40,134 nucleotides of DNA from Candidatus Omnitrophota bacterium. GTDB lineage: Bacteria; Omnitrophota; Gorgyraeia; 2-02-FULL-51-18. Shown piece by piece: positions 17,586-25,788 of this stretch (its first letter is position 1; every line of letters begins with the position of its first letter). Both the position numbers and the translations under genes were made by a program. The notes beneath the pieces are model-generated. The model did no database searches. It was not told the DNA's origin and saw nothing but the letters and a program-made list of their open reading frames with translations. Location of the stretch: NCBI GenBank assembly GCA_023247915.1, contig JAHFFN010000013.1:1-40134 (forward strand), written 5' to 3'.

Positions 17586-18440
17586 TTAGGAGTGACTGAC
17601 ATCCACCAGGTCTTTGGCCAACACCAATTCGATGCCGGCTTTCTTAAGCTCGGGAATCATTTCTTTGATCGCGGCGAGCGTGACTTTTTTGTCGTGACCG
17701 ATCACAACAGCGCGGCCTTTTTTTAAGGCCACGGCCTTGGCGTCCTGGAGTTCTTTTTTGATCGCGGGAATATTTGGTTCATTGTCGATAAAAACATCGC
17801 GCTTGGCGAAAGGAATCCCTATTTCTTTGGCCACTTGCGGACTTTGGCTATCCTTGATCGTAAAGCTGTCGACAAAAAATAGATTTTTCTTTTTCAAATG
17901 CGTCAACACTGTCCGCATTACGCGGATATCTGAAGTTGCCGCCGAACCCATGTGATTATTCACTCCCTCCACGTACGGAACGGCCGCAATGGCCGCATCC
18001 AAATAAATAAGAATATCTTTGTCCGACGTGGTGGTTAAAATCGTGTGTGGCTCCAAATGTTCTTTGGTATTTTTTGGCTGCATCGGCATGTGAAGCATCA
18101 CGCCCAGATGATTTTGGTGAGCGGTTTCGGCGATTTTTTTGCTGTATTTCAAATGAGGCAAGATAGACAAGGTGATGGGCTCGCCAATCTCAACAACTTG
18201 CGCGGTTAACGAATAATTCAATCCCCAATCATCGAGAATAATCGCCATTTTGGGATGGGAAACCGTCGGGGTCACTCCTTCCACCGTTTTTTGGGGAATG
18301 GTAATGAGCGGTTGCTTGAGCGGGAGAGTTCGGTGAATCGCAGGACGCGGATGAGGAATCCTTCGGATACAACTTTTCGCGACAAAAAATGAGATCCCGC
18401 AAATGACCAGGATCGCTAAAATAATTTTAAGCGTGCGCAT
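17586..18440 (-). CDS. Divergent polysaccharide deacetylase (DUF610/YibQ-like)
   Basis: A 284-residue protein with an N-terminal membrane anchor or uncleaved signal (about 4-24) and a NodB-related fold. It matches the divergent polysaccharide deacetylase family by AIILDDWGLN (near 68-77), LSILPHLKYS, GVMLHMPMQPKN, VNNHMGSAATSD and FVDSFT. The family has a deacetylase-like barrel with altered active-site geometry and is thought to act on envelope carbohydrate, but its substrate is unproven. It overlaps gatB by 14 bp and touches the LssY-like gene, so two envelope-facing proteins follow the GatCAB genes. Confidence 0.88.
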   Translation of the reverse strand: MRTLKIILAILVICGISFFVAKSCIRRIPHPRPAIHRTLPLKQPLITIPQKTVEGVTPTVSHPKMAIILDDWGLNYSLTAQVVEIGEPITLSILPHLKYSKKIAETAHQNHLGVMLHMPMQPKNTKEHLEPHTILTTTSDKDILIYLDAAIAAVPYVEGVNNHMGSAATSDIRVMRTVLTHLKKKNLFFVDSFTIKDSQSPQVAKEIGIPFAKRDVFIDNEPNIPAIKKELQDAKAVALKKGRAVVIGHDKKVTLAAIKEMIPELKKAGIELVLAKDLVDVSHS

Positions 18441-19857
18441 TCAATGCTTTTTTCATCAACTCCAGGACTTTGCCGGGATTGGCCTTCCCCTGGCTCTTTT
18501 TCATGGTCTGCCCCACCAAAAACATCGCGGCGGTTTCTTTGCCGGATTTGTAATCTTGCACCACTTTGGGGTTGGCTTGAATCGCTTCTTGAATCCATCC
18601 CTCAATCGCCGAATCATCGGAAACCTGCTCCAACCCTTTTTCTTTCATCACTTCTTTAGCCTCGCGGCCTTGCGCGATCACATCAGGAAATATTTTTTCT
18701 TTGGCGGCCTGCAAGCTCACTTTATTTTCCTGAACTAAATTCAAAATACCGATCAAAAGAGCCGGTGAAAGTTTTGTTTCTTCGATATTTTTATTGTTCT
18801 CGCCAAGATACGCAAAAACAGGACCCGTCATCCAGTTGGCAACCGCTTTAAAATTGGAATTGAGTTTGACGGTGCTCTCAAAAAATTGGGCAATCCCTAT
18901 CTCTCCGGTCAAAAGCACCGCGTCGTATTCGGAAAGTCCGTATTCTTTGATGAAACGCTCGCGCTTAGCCTTCGGAAGTTCGGGAAGTGCCTTTCGAGCG
19001 GCCTCAATCACCTCTTCTGCGACGGAAAACGGCACCAGATCCGGCTCCGGGAAATAACGATAATCATGCGCCTCTTCTTTCGAGCGCATCGTGAATGTTT
19101 TCTCGCGCGCGTCATCCCAAAGACGTGTTTCCTGGGCGATGATTTGTCCGGCGTTCACGGCCTCACTTTGACGCTTGATTTCGTGTTCAATGGCAGCTTT
19201 GACGGCTTTAAAAGAATTTAAATTCTTAATTTCGACGCGGCGACCCAGCTTGTCCGAGGTGTTTTTACGGACAGACACATTCGCGTCGCATCGGAGATGC
19301 CCTTTTTCCATATCACACTCCGAAACGCCGACCGATTTTAAAATCGCTTTTAAATTGGTGAGGTATTCGTAGGCCTCTTCCGGCGAATCGATCTCCGGCT
19401 CAGAGACAATTTCAAGCAGAGGCGTTCCTGCGCGATTTAAATCCACAAGGCTCGAATCCGGTGATTGATCGTGAATTAATTTGCCCGCGTCTTCTTCCAG
19501 ATGAGCGCGATTCAGCTTCACTTTTTTTCTGGAGGCTAATTCAATAAAACCGCCTTGCCCCAACGGACAATCAAACTGAGAAATCTGATACCCTTTGGGC
19601 AGATCCGGATAATAATAATTTTTGCGGTCAAATTTAATTTTTTTAGACACCGTGCCATTCATCGCCAAGACGGCACGAAGACCCAAATTAAAAACTTCCT
19701 GATTCAGCACCGGCAAAACACCGGGCAGCCCCAAACAAACCGGACAAACCTGACTGTTCGGCGGGCTGGCAAATTTTAATTCACAGCCGCAGAAAATCTT
19801 GGTTTTGGATTTGAGCTGAACGTGAACTTCGAGTCCTATCGTGGGAATCATGGTCAT
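18427..19857 (-). CDS. gatB: Asp-tRNA(Asn)/Glu-tRNA(Gln) amidotransferase subunit B
   Basis: Kinase/tRNA-binding subunit of GatCAB, which converts Glu-tRNA(Gln) and/or Asp-tRNA(Asn); 476 residues, normal. Zinc ligands Cys23, Cys25, Cys38 and Cys41 are all present. Further motifs are [54 protein letters not shown] and the [10 protein letters not shown] segment. The helical and YqeY-type tail domain at the C-terminus is complete. It starts with the ATGA overlap on gatA. Confidence 0.98.
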   Translation of the reverse strand: MTMIPTIGLEVHVQLKSKTKIFCGCELKFASPPNSQVCPVCLGLPGVLPVLNQEVFNLGLRAVLAMNGTVSKKIKFDRKNYYYPDLPKGYQISQFDCPLGQGGFIELASRKKVKLNRAHLEEDAGKLIHDQSPDSSLVDLNRAGTPLLEIVSEPEIDSPEEAYEYLTNLKAILKSVGVSECDMEKGHLRCDANVSVRKNTSDKLGRRVEIKNLNSFKAVKAAIEHEIKRQSEAVNAGQIIAQETRLWDDAREKTFTMRSKEEAHDYRYFPEPDLVPFSVAEEVIEAARKALPELPKAKRERFIKEYGLSEYDAVLLTGEIGIAQFFESTVKLNSNFKAVANWMTGPVFAYLGENNKNIEETKLSPALLIGILNLVQENKVSLQAAKEKIFPDVIAQGREAKEVMKEKGLEQVSDDSAIEGWIQEAIQANPKVVQDYKSGKETAAMFLVGQTMKKSQGKANPGKVLELMKKALNAHA

Positions 19858-21272
19858 TTGGCCTGCTCAAACGCGTGCGCGAGTTTGTAAAGATTGCCTT
19901 CATCGAAAGGCTTGCCCATGAATTGGATGCCGATCGGCAGCTTGGAAGCCAGGCCGCAAGGCAGCGAGATCGCCGGAACGCCCGCCAAGTTAGCGGAAAT
20001 CGTATAAATATCGGATAGATACATTTCCAGAGGATTGGTTGTCTTCTCCCCCAACTTAAATGCGGGACTCGGCGCGGTCGGCGTCACAATCGCGTCGACT
20101 TTTTTAAACGCCTGGTCAAAATCGTCTTTGATTTTGGTTCTGACTTTCATGGCTTTCAAATAATACGCGTCGTAATAACCGCTCGAAAGACTGTAGGTTC
20201 CTAAAATAATGCGCCGCTTCACTTCCGCGCCAAATCCCTGGCCGCGGGAATTTTCATACATCTCTAAAAGCGTTTTGGCGCTCTTATCGCGAAATCCAAA
20301 ACGAACCCCGTCAAAACGCGCGAGATTGGAGCTGGCTTCGGAGGGCGCCACGATGTAATACACATTCACCGAATAAGAGGTGTGTGGCAAAGAAACATCG
20401 ACGATTTCTGCGCCCAGACTTTTTAATTTATCGATCGACTGATTGATTATTTTTTCTGTTTCACCGCCGAGACCCGCCGCAAAATATTCTTTAGGCTTTC
20501 CTATTTTCATTCCTTTGATGCTTTTTCCTAAAAATTCCATATAATCCGGCACGGGGACATTAGCGGAGCTGGAGTCTTTCGTGTCGTATCCGGCAATGGC
20601 ATTCAAAATCATCGCGTTGTCGCGCACATCCTTGGTGATGGGGCCGATTTGATCGAGACTCGATGCGAACGCGATGAGGCCGTAGCGCGAGACGCGGCCA
20701 TAGGTCGGCTTCATTCCCACCACCCCGCAAAAAGCCGCCGGTTGACGAATCGAACCACCGGTGTCACTCCCAAGCGCTGCGATCGCCGTGTGATCCGCCA
20801 CGGCCGCTGCTGAGCCGCCACTAGAGCCACCAGGAACACGCTCCGGATCGCGCGGGTTGCGGGTCGGCCCATAACAAGACGTTTCACAGCTGGAACCAAA
20901 CGCGAATTCATCCATGTTGGTGCGTCCCAAAACAATCGCACCTGCATTCAATAATTTTTCAATCACAGTCGCGTTATACGGCGACACAAAGCCTTTTAAA
21001 ATTTTGGATCCGCAGGTAATTTCTTCGCCTTCCACGCAGATGTTATCCTTGATCGCGATAGGAACGCCCCAGAGCGAAGGTTTGGAGGTTTTCTCGGCTT
21101 TCCGGTGACGAGGACTTAAATTTTCAGCGGTGACATAGGCATGAATTTGACGTGCGTCCCTATCCTTGGTCTCAATCGCTTTTTTTAGCGAATCCACCGC
21201 GTCTTTTTGGGTGCAGCCGTTTTTTTGATAGAGCTCGGCGAGCTGATAAGCGGTAAGTTGATTTAATTCCAT
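19854..21272 (-). CDS. gatA: Asp-tRNA(Asn)/Glu-tRNA(Gln) amidotransferase subunit A
   Basis: Glutaminase subunit that supplies ammonia to GatB; 472 residues from the ATG at 21272. The amidase-signature triad is Lys75 (VPIAIKDN), Ser150 (GGSSGGS) and nucleophile Ser174 (GSDTGGS). The start [15 protein letters not shown] matches the usual GatA beginning and lies 4 nt after the gatC stop; an ATG four codons earlier (21284) is possible. It is sandwiched between gatC and gatB in the compact C-A-B order. Confidence 0.98.
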   Translation of the reverse strand: MELNQLTAYQLAELYQKNGCTQKDAVDSLKKAIETKDRDARQIHAYVTAENLSPRHRKAEKTSKPSLWGVPIAIKDNICVEGEEITCGSKILKGFVSPYNATVIEKLLNAGAIVLGRTNMDEFAFGSSCETSCYGPTRNPRDPERVPGGSSGGSAAAVADHTAIAALGSDTGGSIRQPAAFCGVVGMKPTYGRVSRYGLIAFASSLDQIGPITKDVRDNAMILNAIAGYDTKDSSSANVPVPDYMEFLGKSIKGMKIGKPKEYFAAGLGGETEKIINQSIDKLKSLGAEIVDVSLPHTSYSVNVYYIVAPSEASSNLARFDGVRFGFRDKSAKTLLEMYENSRGQGFGAEVKRRIILGTYSLSSGYYDAYYLKAMKVRTKIKDDFDQAFKKVDAIVTPTAPSPAFKLGEKTTNPLEMYLSDIYTISANLAGVPAISLPCGLASKLPIGIQFMGKPFDEGNLYKLAHAFEQAK

Positions 21273-21276
21273 GGAA

Positions 21277-21567
21277 TTAGGCATTGTCTTCGATAATTTT
21301 AGGCACTTCAAAGAAACGGCCGCGTGCCCTGGGGGATTTTTTTAAAAATTCTTCGATCGCCAGCGACGGAACGACGGTGTCTTCACGGAAAACATTCTGA
21401 AGCGCCAAAGGGTGGCTGGTGGGCTCGACGTCCTTCACATCCACTTCTTTCAATTTATCCACAAACGCCAAAATCTGCGCCACCTGCGTCTGAAAATAAC
21501 GAATCTCTTCGTCCGTCAAATGCAGTCTCGACAACCTAGCAATATGCTTTAAGTCTATATCACTCAT
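21277..21567 (-). CDS. gatC: Asp-tRNA(Asn)/Glu-tRNA(Gln) amidotransferase subunit C
   Basis: Small belt-like subunit that stabilises GatA-GatB; 96 residues, normal. The N-terminal helix [15 protein letters not shown] and the [19 protein letters not shown] linker are typical, as is the VPKIIE terminus. It is the first gene of a nine-gene block. A near-consensus promoter lies so close that the mRNA would have at most a few nt before the ATG, and no Shine-Dalgarno is visible. Confidence 0.96.
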   Translation of the reverse strand: MSDIDLKHIARLSRLHLTDEEIRYFQTQVAQILAFVDKLKEVDVKDVEPTSHPLALQNVFREDTVVPSLAIEEFLKKSPRARGRFFEVPKIIEDNA

Positions 21568-21576
21568 AAGGTTTTG

Positions 21577-21605
21577 ATTATACGTCCCTCATTTCTTATT
21601 GTCCA
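21577..21605 (-). promoter_or_regulatory. gatC promoter (near-consensus sigma-70)
   Basis: The minus strand shows TGGACA (21600-21605), a 17-nt spacer and a perfect TATAAT (21577-21582). The TATAAT ends 9 nt before the gatC ATG, so transcription should begin 2-4 nt before the start codon. It is the likely promoter of the gatC-to-polA block. Confidence 0.75.
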
Positions 21606-21810
21606 GATGTCGCACCGAGACCGGGGCGGCGGAGGCCTGGCTCGCATTGCCTCCGCGCGGCCGTTCGATTTTCCCCTGCGAGGAAAATCTCACTCATGCG
21701 AGCGTCGCGCACTTCGAGTAAAAGATACTCCCTCCATGCGTGCGCGCCACTCACACGCCGCGCTCTGGCAAAGCTCGCCACCCGCCGCTAGATCTAGAAT
21801 CTTACACTAG
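21606..21810. other. GC-rich non-coding block with several small hairpins
   Basis: About 205 bp lie between the gatC promoter and the large palindrome. The block is visibly richer in G+C than its neighbours. It contains an 8-bp stem GCGGAGGC/GCCTCCGC (21629-21656), an 8-bp stem GATTTTCC/GGAAAATC with a 7-nt loop (21667-21689), a small GAGTA/TACTC hairpin (21716-21730) and the palindrome CTAGATCTAG (21788-21797). Open frames through it are short and rich in Arg and Ser and have no family resemblance. It could be a structured RNA, a degenerate repeat or regulatory DNA; I cannot decide from sequence alone. Confidence 0.45.
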
Positions 21811-22000
21811 CAGCTTTTTCTCTTTTCGGAGATCCCTATGCCCGCTTGTGCCTGTTTCTGTAAGTCAGTGGGAAACGGCAGAGCAAAGGCGATTCGTCGA
21901 CGGCTACGCCGACGACGATGTCGCCTTTGTGGCGCCGAGGGGTTCCCACGACTTACAGAAACAGGCACGGCATCGGGATCGGAGAAAAGAGAAAAAGCTG
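21811..22000. repeat. Giant imperfect palindrome (about 190 nt) after rnd
   Basis: Two arms of about 80 nt pair almost end to end. There are 17 perfect pairs at the base (21811-21827 with 21984-22000), then GATCCC and ATGCC pairs, 19 perfect pairs (21848-21866 with 21950-21968), 7 pairs (21868-21874 with 21943-21949), an internal loop, 9 pairs (21884-21892 with 21921-21929) and an inner hairpin CGTCG-A-CGGC closing a 3-nt loop near 21905. It begins 8 nt after the rnd stop. It is not followed by a T-tract on the minus strand, so it is not a standard terminator. It looks like two head-to-head copies of one unit or a large structured RNA. Confidence 0.8.
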
Positions 22001-22008
22001 CGGAGGAG

Positions 22009-23139
22009 CTAAGAGCTAAGGATTTTGGAGAAGGTGTCCCAGATGATTTCGGTTTGCCAGGGCATGAGACAATCGGATTCGAGGGCTTTTGTGGCGGTTT
22101 CAGGTTTTTCGATGATTAAAGTTTCGAGCACCGCGTTGGTGGCTAGGAGACTCGGTTGAATTTTAAGTTCGGTGGCCAGGCGTTGGCGTTCAGCTTTAAG
22201 ATCGGTCAATTGCTTTTCCTCTTTATCCCCCCATTTTTTCTTGGGATAAGACCCGCGCGGCGCCTGAAAAAATTCGGCTTGCGGCTGGGTAGACGCTTCC
22301 ATCAAAAGCCGGTTGAGGAGCGCGCGCAAATCGCCACGCACATTTCGCGGCGCCTTTGGCATTTGCTCAATGTCCTGCCCCGGATGCTCCGCGGCCCATT
22401 TGGCGATTTCTAAAAGCGTGTCAGAATTTAAAATCTTAAAACTTGGCCGGTCGCGACGCTTGGCTTCGGCTTCACGCCATTGCCATAAAAATTTAAGATT
22501 GGTGAGCGCCTTTCCTTTAAGTTCCTTACTACCCTTGATCTGCCATTGATTCTCTTCGGCGACTTTTTTTTCACGAGGCGTGGTTGCCGTCCGGATCAGG
22601 CGCTCACAACTCTGACGCTGCCATTCCAAACGCCCGAGAGCCTCCAGCTCCGCGACCATCAAATCATGAATGGTTTTTAAATAATGCGTGTCATTGGAAG
22701 CATAAGCCAAAAGATCCTCGCCTAGCGGCCTCAAAGACCAATCCGCTTTTTGATTATCCTTGGACAAAGTGACCGCGCAATGTTTCAGCGCCAAATCCGC
22801 CAATCCTTGCTTGTCATAACCCAAAAGTTGAGCCGCGATCATGGTGTCAAAAATTTTGGAGGGAATAAAATCAACGTGTTTTTTGAGCATTCTCAAATCA
22901 AAATCCGCCCCATGCAAGAGCAGATACTTTGTTTGAAGGATTTTTGACAGAGGCGTTAGATCAATCCCGCACAGGGTATCAATCACAAAATCACCGGGCT
23001 CGCCGGTAATCTGCACCAGACACAGTTTTTCGGTGTAATGATGCAAGCTATCCGCTTCGGTGTCGATAGCCAGCCACGAAGAAGCGGACAAAGCCCGGCA
23101 AGCTTCGTCAAATGCCGATTGATTTTCGATTAAGATCAA
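22009..23139 (-). CDS. rnd: Ribonuclease D
   Basis: 3'-5' exoribonuclease of the DEDDy type involved in tRNA 3' maturation and RNA turnover; 376 residues. Catalytic residues are Asp26 and Glu28 (AIDTEAD), Asp in HGADFDLRML, and the Tyr/Asp pair in YASNDTHYL. HRDC-type helical domains follow. No ATG is available after the doxX stop; the TTG at 23139 gives the expected start ILIENQSAFDEACRAL just before the catalytic domain. Earlier in-frame codons only shadow the doxX gene. It is the last gene of the 19-gene block. A 7-bp tandem duplication (AGCTAAG at 22007-22020) spans the stop codon. Confidence 0.93.
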   Translation of the reverse strand: MILIENQSAFDEACRALSASSWLAIDTEADSLHHYTEKLCLVQITGEPGDFVIDTLCGIDLTPLSKILQTKYLLLHGADFDLRMLKKHVDFIPSKIFDTMIAAQLLGYDKQGLADLALKHCAVTLSKDNQKADWSLRPLGEDLLAYASNDTHYLKTIHDLMVAELEALGRLEWQRQSCERLIRTATTPREKKVAEENQWQIKGSKELKGKALTNLKFLWQWREAEAKRRDRPSFKILNSDTLLEIAKWAAEHPGQDIEQMPKAPRNVRGDLRALLNRLLMEASTQPQAEFFQAPRGSYPKKKWGDKEEKQLTDLKAERQRLATELKIQPSLLATNAVLETLIIEKPETATKALESDCLMPWQTEIIWDTFSKILSS

Positions 23140-23153
23140 AGAAAGTCGCTTTG

Positions 23154-23558
23154 TTAGAGGTGGAAACGATCGTAACGGGAAAAGAAAAGCCCCGCCGCGA
23201 TAATGAGAAGATAATGAAAATTGTCCGCCACGCGCGCGTAATCTTCGGCCATCAAAAGCCCAAAACACAGCGTTACCATTAAAATTCCGCTGAAAAACCA
23301 AGCCCAGCGAAGCTTAATACCGGTGATCAACCAAACGCCCATTCCCAATTCCGTGTACGGCAAAATTTTTTCGACCTGCGTCACGAGACTTTGGGGCAAG
23401 CCCGTCTGCGCCAAAATATACGAAAAAATATTCGTGATTGATGTCAAACCGCCTGAAAATTTATTAAAAGCCGTGACTAAAAAAAGTGTCGCGACTCCCG
23501 CTCGAAACAAAACGGAAACCAATCCTAACTCTACGGCCGGCTTATGCTCTTCATTCAT
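23154..23558 (-). CDS. DoxX-family membrane protein
   Basis: A 134-residue integral membrane protein with about four hydrophobic segments (near 13-32, 62-80, 82-103 and 110-127). The pattern VLFRAGVATLFLVTAFNKFSG at the start and ELGMGVWLITGI in the middle fits the DoxX/MauE-like family, whose members are often linked to thiol or quinone redox chemistry, though most are uncharacterised. It overlaps rfbC by 4 nt and precedes rnd by 14 nt. No specific function is assigned. Confidence 0.75.
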   Translation of the reverse strand: MNEEHKPAVELGLVSVLFRAGVATLFLVTAFNKFSGGLTSITNIFSYILAQTGLPQSLVTQVEKILPYTELGMGVWLITGIKLRWAWFFSGILMVTLCFGLLMAEDYARVADNFHYLLIIAAGLFFSRYDRFHL

Positions 23559-24109
23559 CGATTCTTCCCTCGCGATGTTTGTTGAAATGCGGGATAACGG
23601 GTGTCTCTGTCCGAAACCTGGTAACCGCCCTTCACTTTAGGCCAGTCAATGCCCAGAGTTGGATCATTCCACCGGAGCCCTCTCTCATGCTTTGGAGAAT
23701 AAACCGAGGACGTTTTGTACAAAAATTCCGTATTGTCCTCCAGCGCGCAAAAACCGTGAGCGAAACCCTTCGGAATATAAAGCATTTTCCGGTTCTCGGC
23801 GGTGAGCACGCAGGAAAAATAACGGCCAAAAGTTTTTGAGCCCGCTCTCAAATCCACCGCCACATCAAAAACCGATCCGCGAATCACACGCACCAGCTTG
23901 GCCTGCGCTTTGGGGCTCGATTGATAATGCAGTCCACGAAGCACGCCTTTGGCGGAGACGCTGTGATTGTCTTGCACAAATTTTTCTCGGATGCCGTTCT
24001 TTTTAAAAACATCCTCGCGGTAATATTCAAAAAAAGCGCCGCGCGCGTCTTTAAAAACGACGGGCTCAATCACCACCAGCCCTTTGAACGGCGTTTGAGT
24101 AAATTTCAT
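23555..24109 (-). CDS. rfbC: dTDP-4-dehydrorhamnose 3,5-epimerase
   Basis: Epimerises dTDP-4-keto-6-deoxyglucose on the way to dTDP-L-rhamnose; 184 residues, the family length. It has a cupin fold with catalytic His61 (RGLHYQ), Asp86 in DVAVDLR, and Tyr131 in FLYKTSSVYSP. FKDARGAFFE and GFAHGF are also typical. The partners rfbA, rfbB and rfbD are absent from this neighbourhood, so either they lie elsewhere or the enzyme serves another deoxysugar. It shares one nt with the pgi stop (TAATG) and overlaps doxX by 4 nt. Confidence 0.95.
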   Translation of the reverse strand: MKFTQTPFKGLVVIEPVVFKDARGAFFEYYREDVFKKNGIREKFVQDNHSVSAKGVLRGLHYQSSPKAQAKLVRVIRGSVFDVAVDLRAGSKTFGRYFSCVLTAENRKMLYIPKGFAHGFCALEDNTEFLYKTSSVYSPKHERGLRWNDPTLGIDWPKVKGGYQVSDRDTRYPAFQQTSRGKNR

Positions 24110-25788
24110 TAAGCTTCGGATTTAATCAGTTGCGATGATTTTAAAATCTCCGCCGAAACCCGCTGAAGCTCCGCTTCTGACACTTCTTTTAAGCGGGCAT
24201 GATAAACCCAGCGGCCTTTAGATTCCAGCGCTTGAAAATCCCCCATCGCCTGCGCCAATTCCAACTGCGAGAAACCGTATTTCTCTCCCGGGATCGGAAG
24301 ATCTTCAGTTGTTTCCGCGGTCAAAAGAATAAATACGGCTTTGCCGGGGCCGCCTTTGTGAAGCTGACCTGTCGAATGCAAATAACGCGGCCCAAAACCA
24401 AGCGTCACGGCCAAACGGGTTTTATTGCGAAGCTCTGTCTGTAGTTTTACCAGTTCATTGCGAAGCGGTTCGCGATCCGGAAGAAATGCCAAGATTGCCA
24501 CATAATCGCCTTCTTCGGCATTTTCCCAAAACGCGTCTAACTCCATATTGGAATTCTTCACCGCAATGCTTCCGCCCGCCTCGACCGTTTTCAAAATCGC
24601 CTTCGTGCTGGTTTTGGCTGATTGCACATCCGGTTGATCAAACGCGTTGATCTTCAGAAGCGCCGACGCGATAGCCGTCGCCATTTCCCAGCGAAATAAT
24701 TCCCCGCCAAGTCCTGCCGCGCTTTCAATGCGAAAAGTCAAAACAGGATGCCCTTCTTTTTCGGCTTGAGATAAAAACTTCTCGAGAGCCGCGTTTTTCT
24801 CTGGCTCCTGATTCGACAAGAGCGCGACAAAAAAGCGGTCATTGCCATAGGACTCCAAAGAACCGATGCCTTCGCGAACAATCGGCACCACTCCCAAATC
24901 TTCTTTTCCGGTACTTTCGGCGACCAACTGCTCGGCCCAATCTCCAAAAGATTCGTACCCGGGCGTCGTTAAAATCGTCAGCTTGTCACGACCAGACTCC
25001 GCCAAGACCGCCATCGCGATGCCCAATGTCGCCGCCGCGTGTTGACCGGCAGGAATGTCCGCCGAACAAAAATCTTTGATACGCTGAGCGCTTTCCAAAA
25101 CTTTCTTCACGTCCACCCCGATCAAAGCCGCCGGCAGAAGCCCAAAAAAAGTCAGCGCGGAAAAACGCCCGCCCACATCCGGAGGCGCCAAGAAAATCTT
25201 TCTGAAATGATGACTCTTGGCCAAATCCGCCAAAGGGGATCCGGGATCAGTGATCGCGACAAATTGCGCGCCTGCCCGATCCGCCTGGGTTGATTTGATT
25301 TTTTCGTAAAAATATTTGAAAAATGAAAGAAGCTCCACCGTCCCGCCGGATTTGGAAGAAACAATGAAAAGGGTTTTTTCGAGATTCACTTTGCCTTCGA
25401 TGTCTTTGACGCGTCCCGGATCCGTGCTGTCCAAAACCACCAACTCCGGACTTCCCGAGGTGTTTCCAAAAACACTTTGAAACATCTCCGGCGCCAAGCT
25501 TGAGCCCCCCATTCCCAAAAGAAGAACATGGGTAAAGCCCTCGCCCTTGATTTCTTTGGCAAAAGAGACCATATCCGCCGTGAGTTCACGCATCCGCTCG
25601 GGAAGCACCAGCCATCCCAAACGCGCTTTCACCTCTTTCTGGCCTTCTTCGTTTTTAGTCCAAAGCGATGCGTCCTTTTCCCAAAGACGGCGTATCACGG
25701 ATTGCTTGGCGAGTTTGTCTGTCCATTCCTGAATACTGTCTTGCGCGTTTCCCCAAAAAGATTTGGGCTGATTGATGATCGGATTCAT
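24109..25788 (-). CDS. pgi: Glucose-6-phosphate isomerase
   Basis: Interconverts glucose 6-phosphate and fructose 6-phosphate; 559 residues. SIS-domain features are LGMGGSSLAPEMF near residue 92, VSSKSGGTVELLSFF, GGRFSALTFFGLLPAAL, ESTGKEDLG and LHKGGPGKAVFILLT. It most resembles the isomerase half of the bifunctional transaldolase/phosphoglucose isomerase proteins. It begins by an ATGA overlap on tal, so the two halves are separate genes here but translated in tandem. Confidence 0.95.
   Translation of the reverse strand: MNPIINQPKSFWGNAQDSIQEWTDKLAKQSVIRRLWEKDASLWTKNEEGQKEVKARLGWLVLPERMRELTADMVSFAKEIKGEGFTHVLLLGMGGSSLAPEMFQSVFGNTSGSPELVVLDSTDPGRVKDIEGKVNLEKTLFIVSSKSGGTVELLSFFKYFYEKIKSTQADRAGAQFVAITDPGSPLADLAKSHHFRKIFLAPPDVGGRFSALTFFGLLPAALIGVDVKKVLESAQRIKDFCSADIPAGQHAAATLGIAMAVLAESGRDKLTILTTPGYESFGDWAEQLVAESTGKEDLGVVPIVREGIGSLESYGNDRFFVALLSNQEPEKNAALEKFLSQAEKEGHPVLTFRIESAAGLGGELFRWEMATAIASALLKINAFDQPDVQSAKTSTKAILKTVEAGGSIAVKNSNMELDAFWENAEEGDYVAILAFLPDREPLRNELVKLQTELRNKTRLAVTLGFGPRYLHSTGQLHKGGPGKAVFILLTAETTEDLPIPGEKYGFSQLELAQAMGDFQALESKGRWVYHARLKEVSEAELQRVSAEILKSSQLIKSEA

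Noticed and set aside
21596..21781. Minus-strand 61-codon frame in the GC-rich block
   Set aside because: No Shine-Dalgarno, odd composition, and it covers the gatC promoter -35; more likely non-coding.
21811..22000. Palindrome as 6S RNA, SRP RNA or an integron attC site
   Set aside because: The stems are too long and perfect for 6S RNA, the size and tip do not fit SRP RNA, and I see no attC core-site pair.
21574..22119. Plus-strand open frames across the rnd-gatC gap
   Set aside because: They run through the palindrome and rnd antisense, are Arg/Cys-rich with no family pattern, and lack ribosome-binding sites.
23140..23301. Longer rnd N-terminus overlapping doxX
   Set aside because: The added residues lie antiparallel to family expectations and are simply the doxX gene in another frame.
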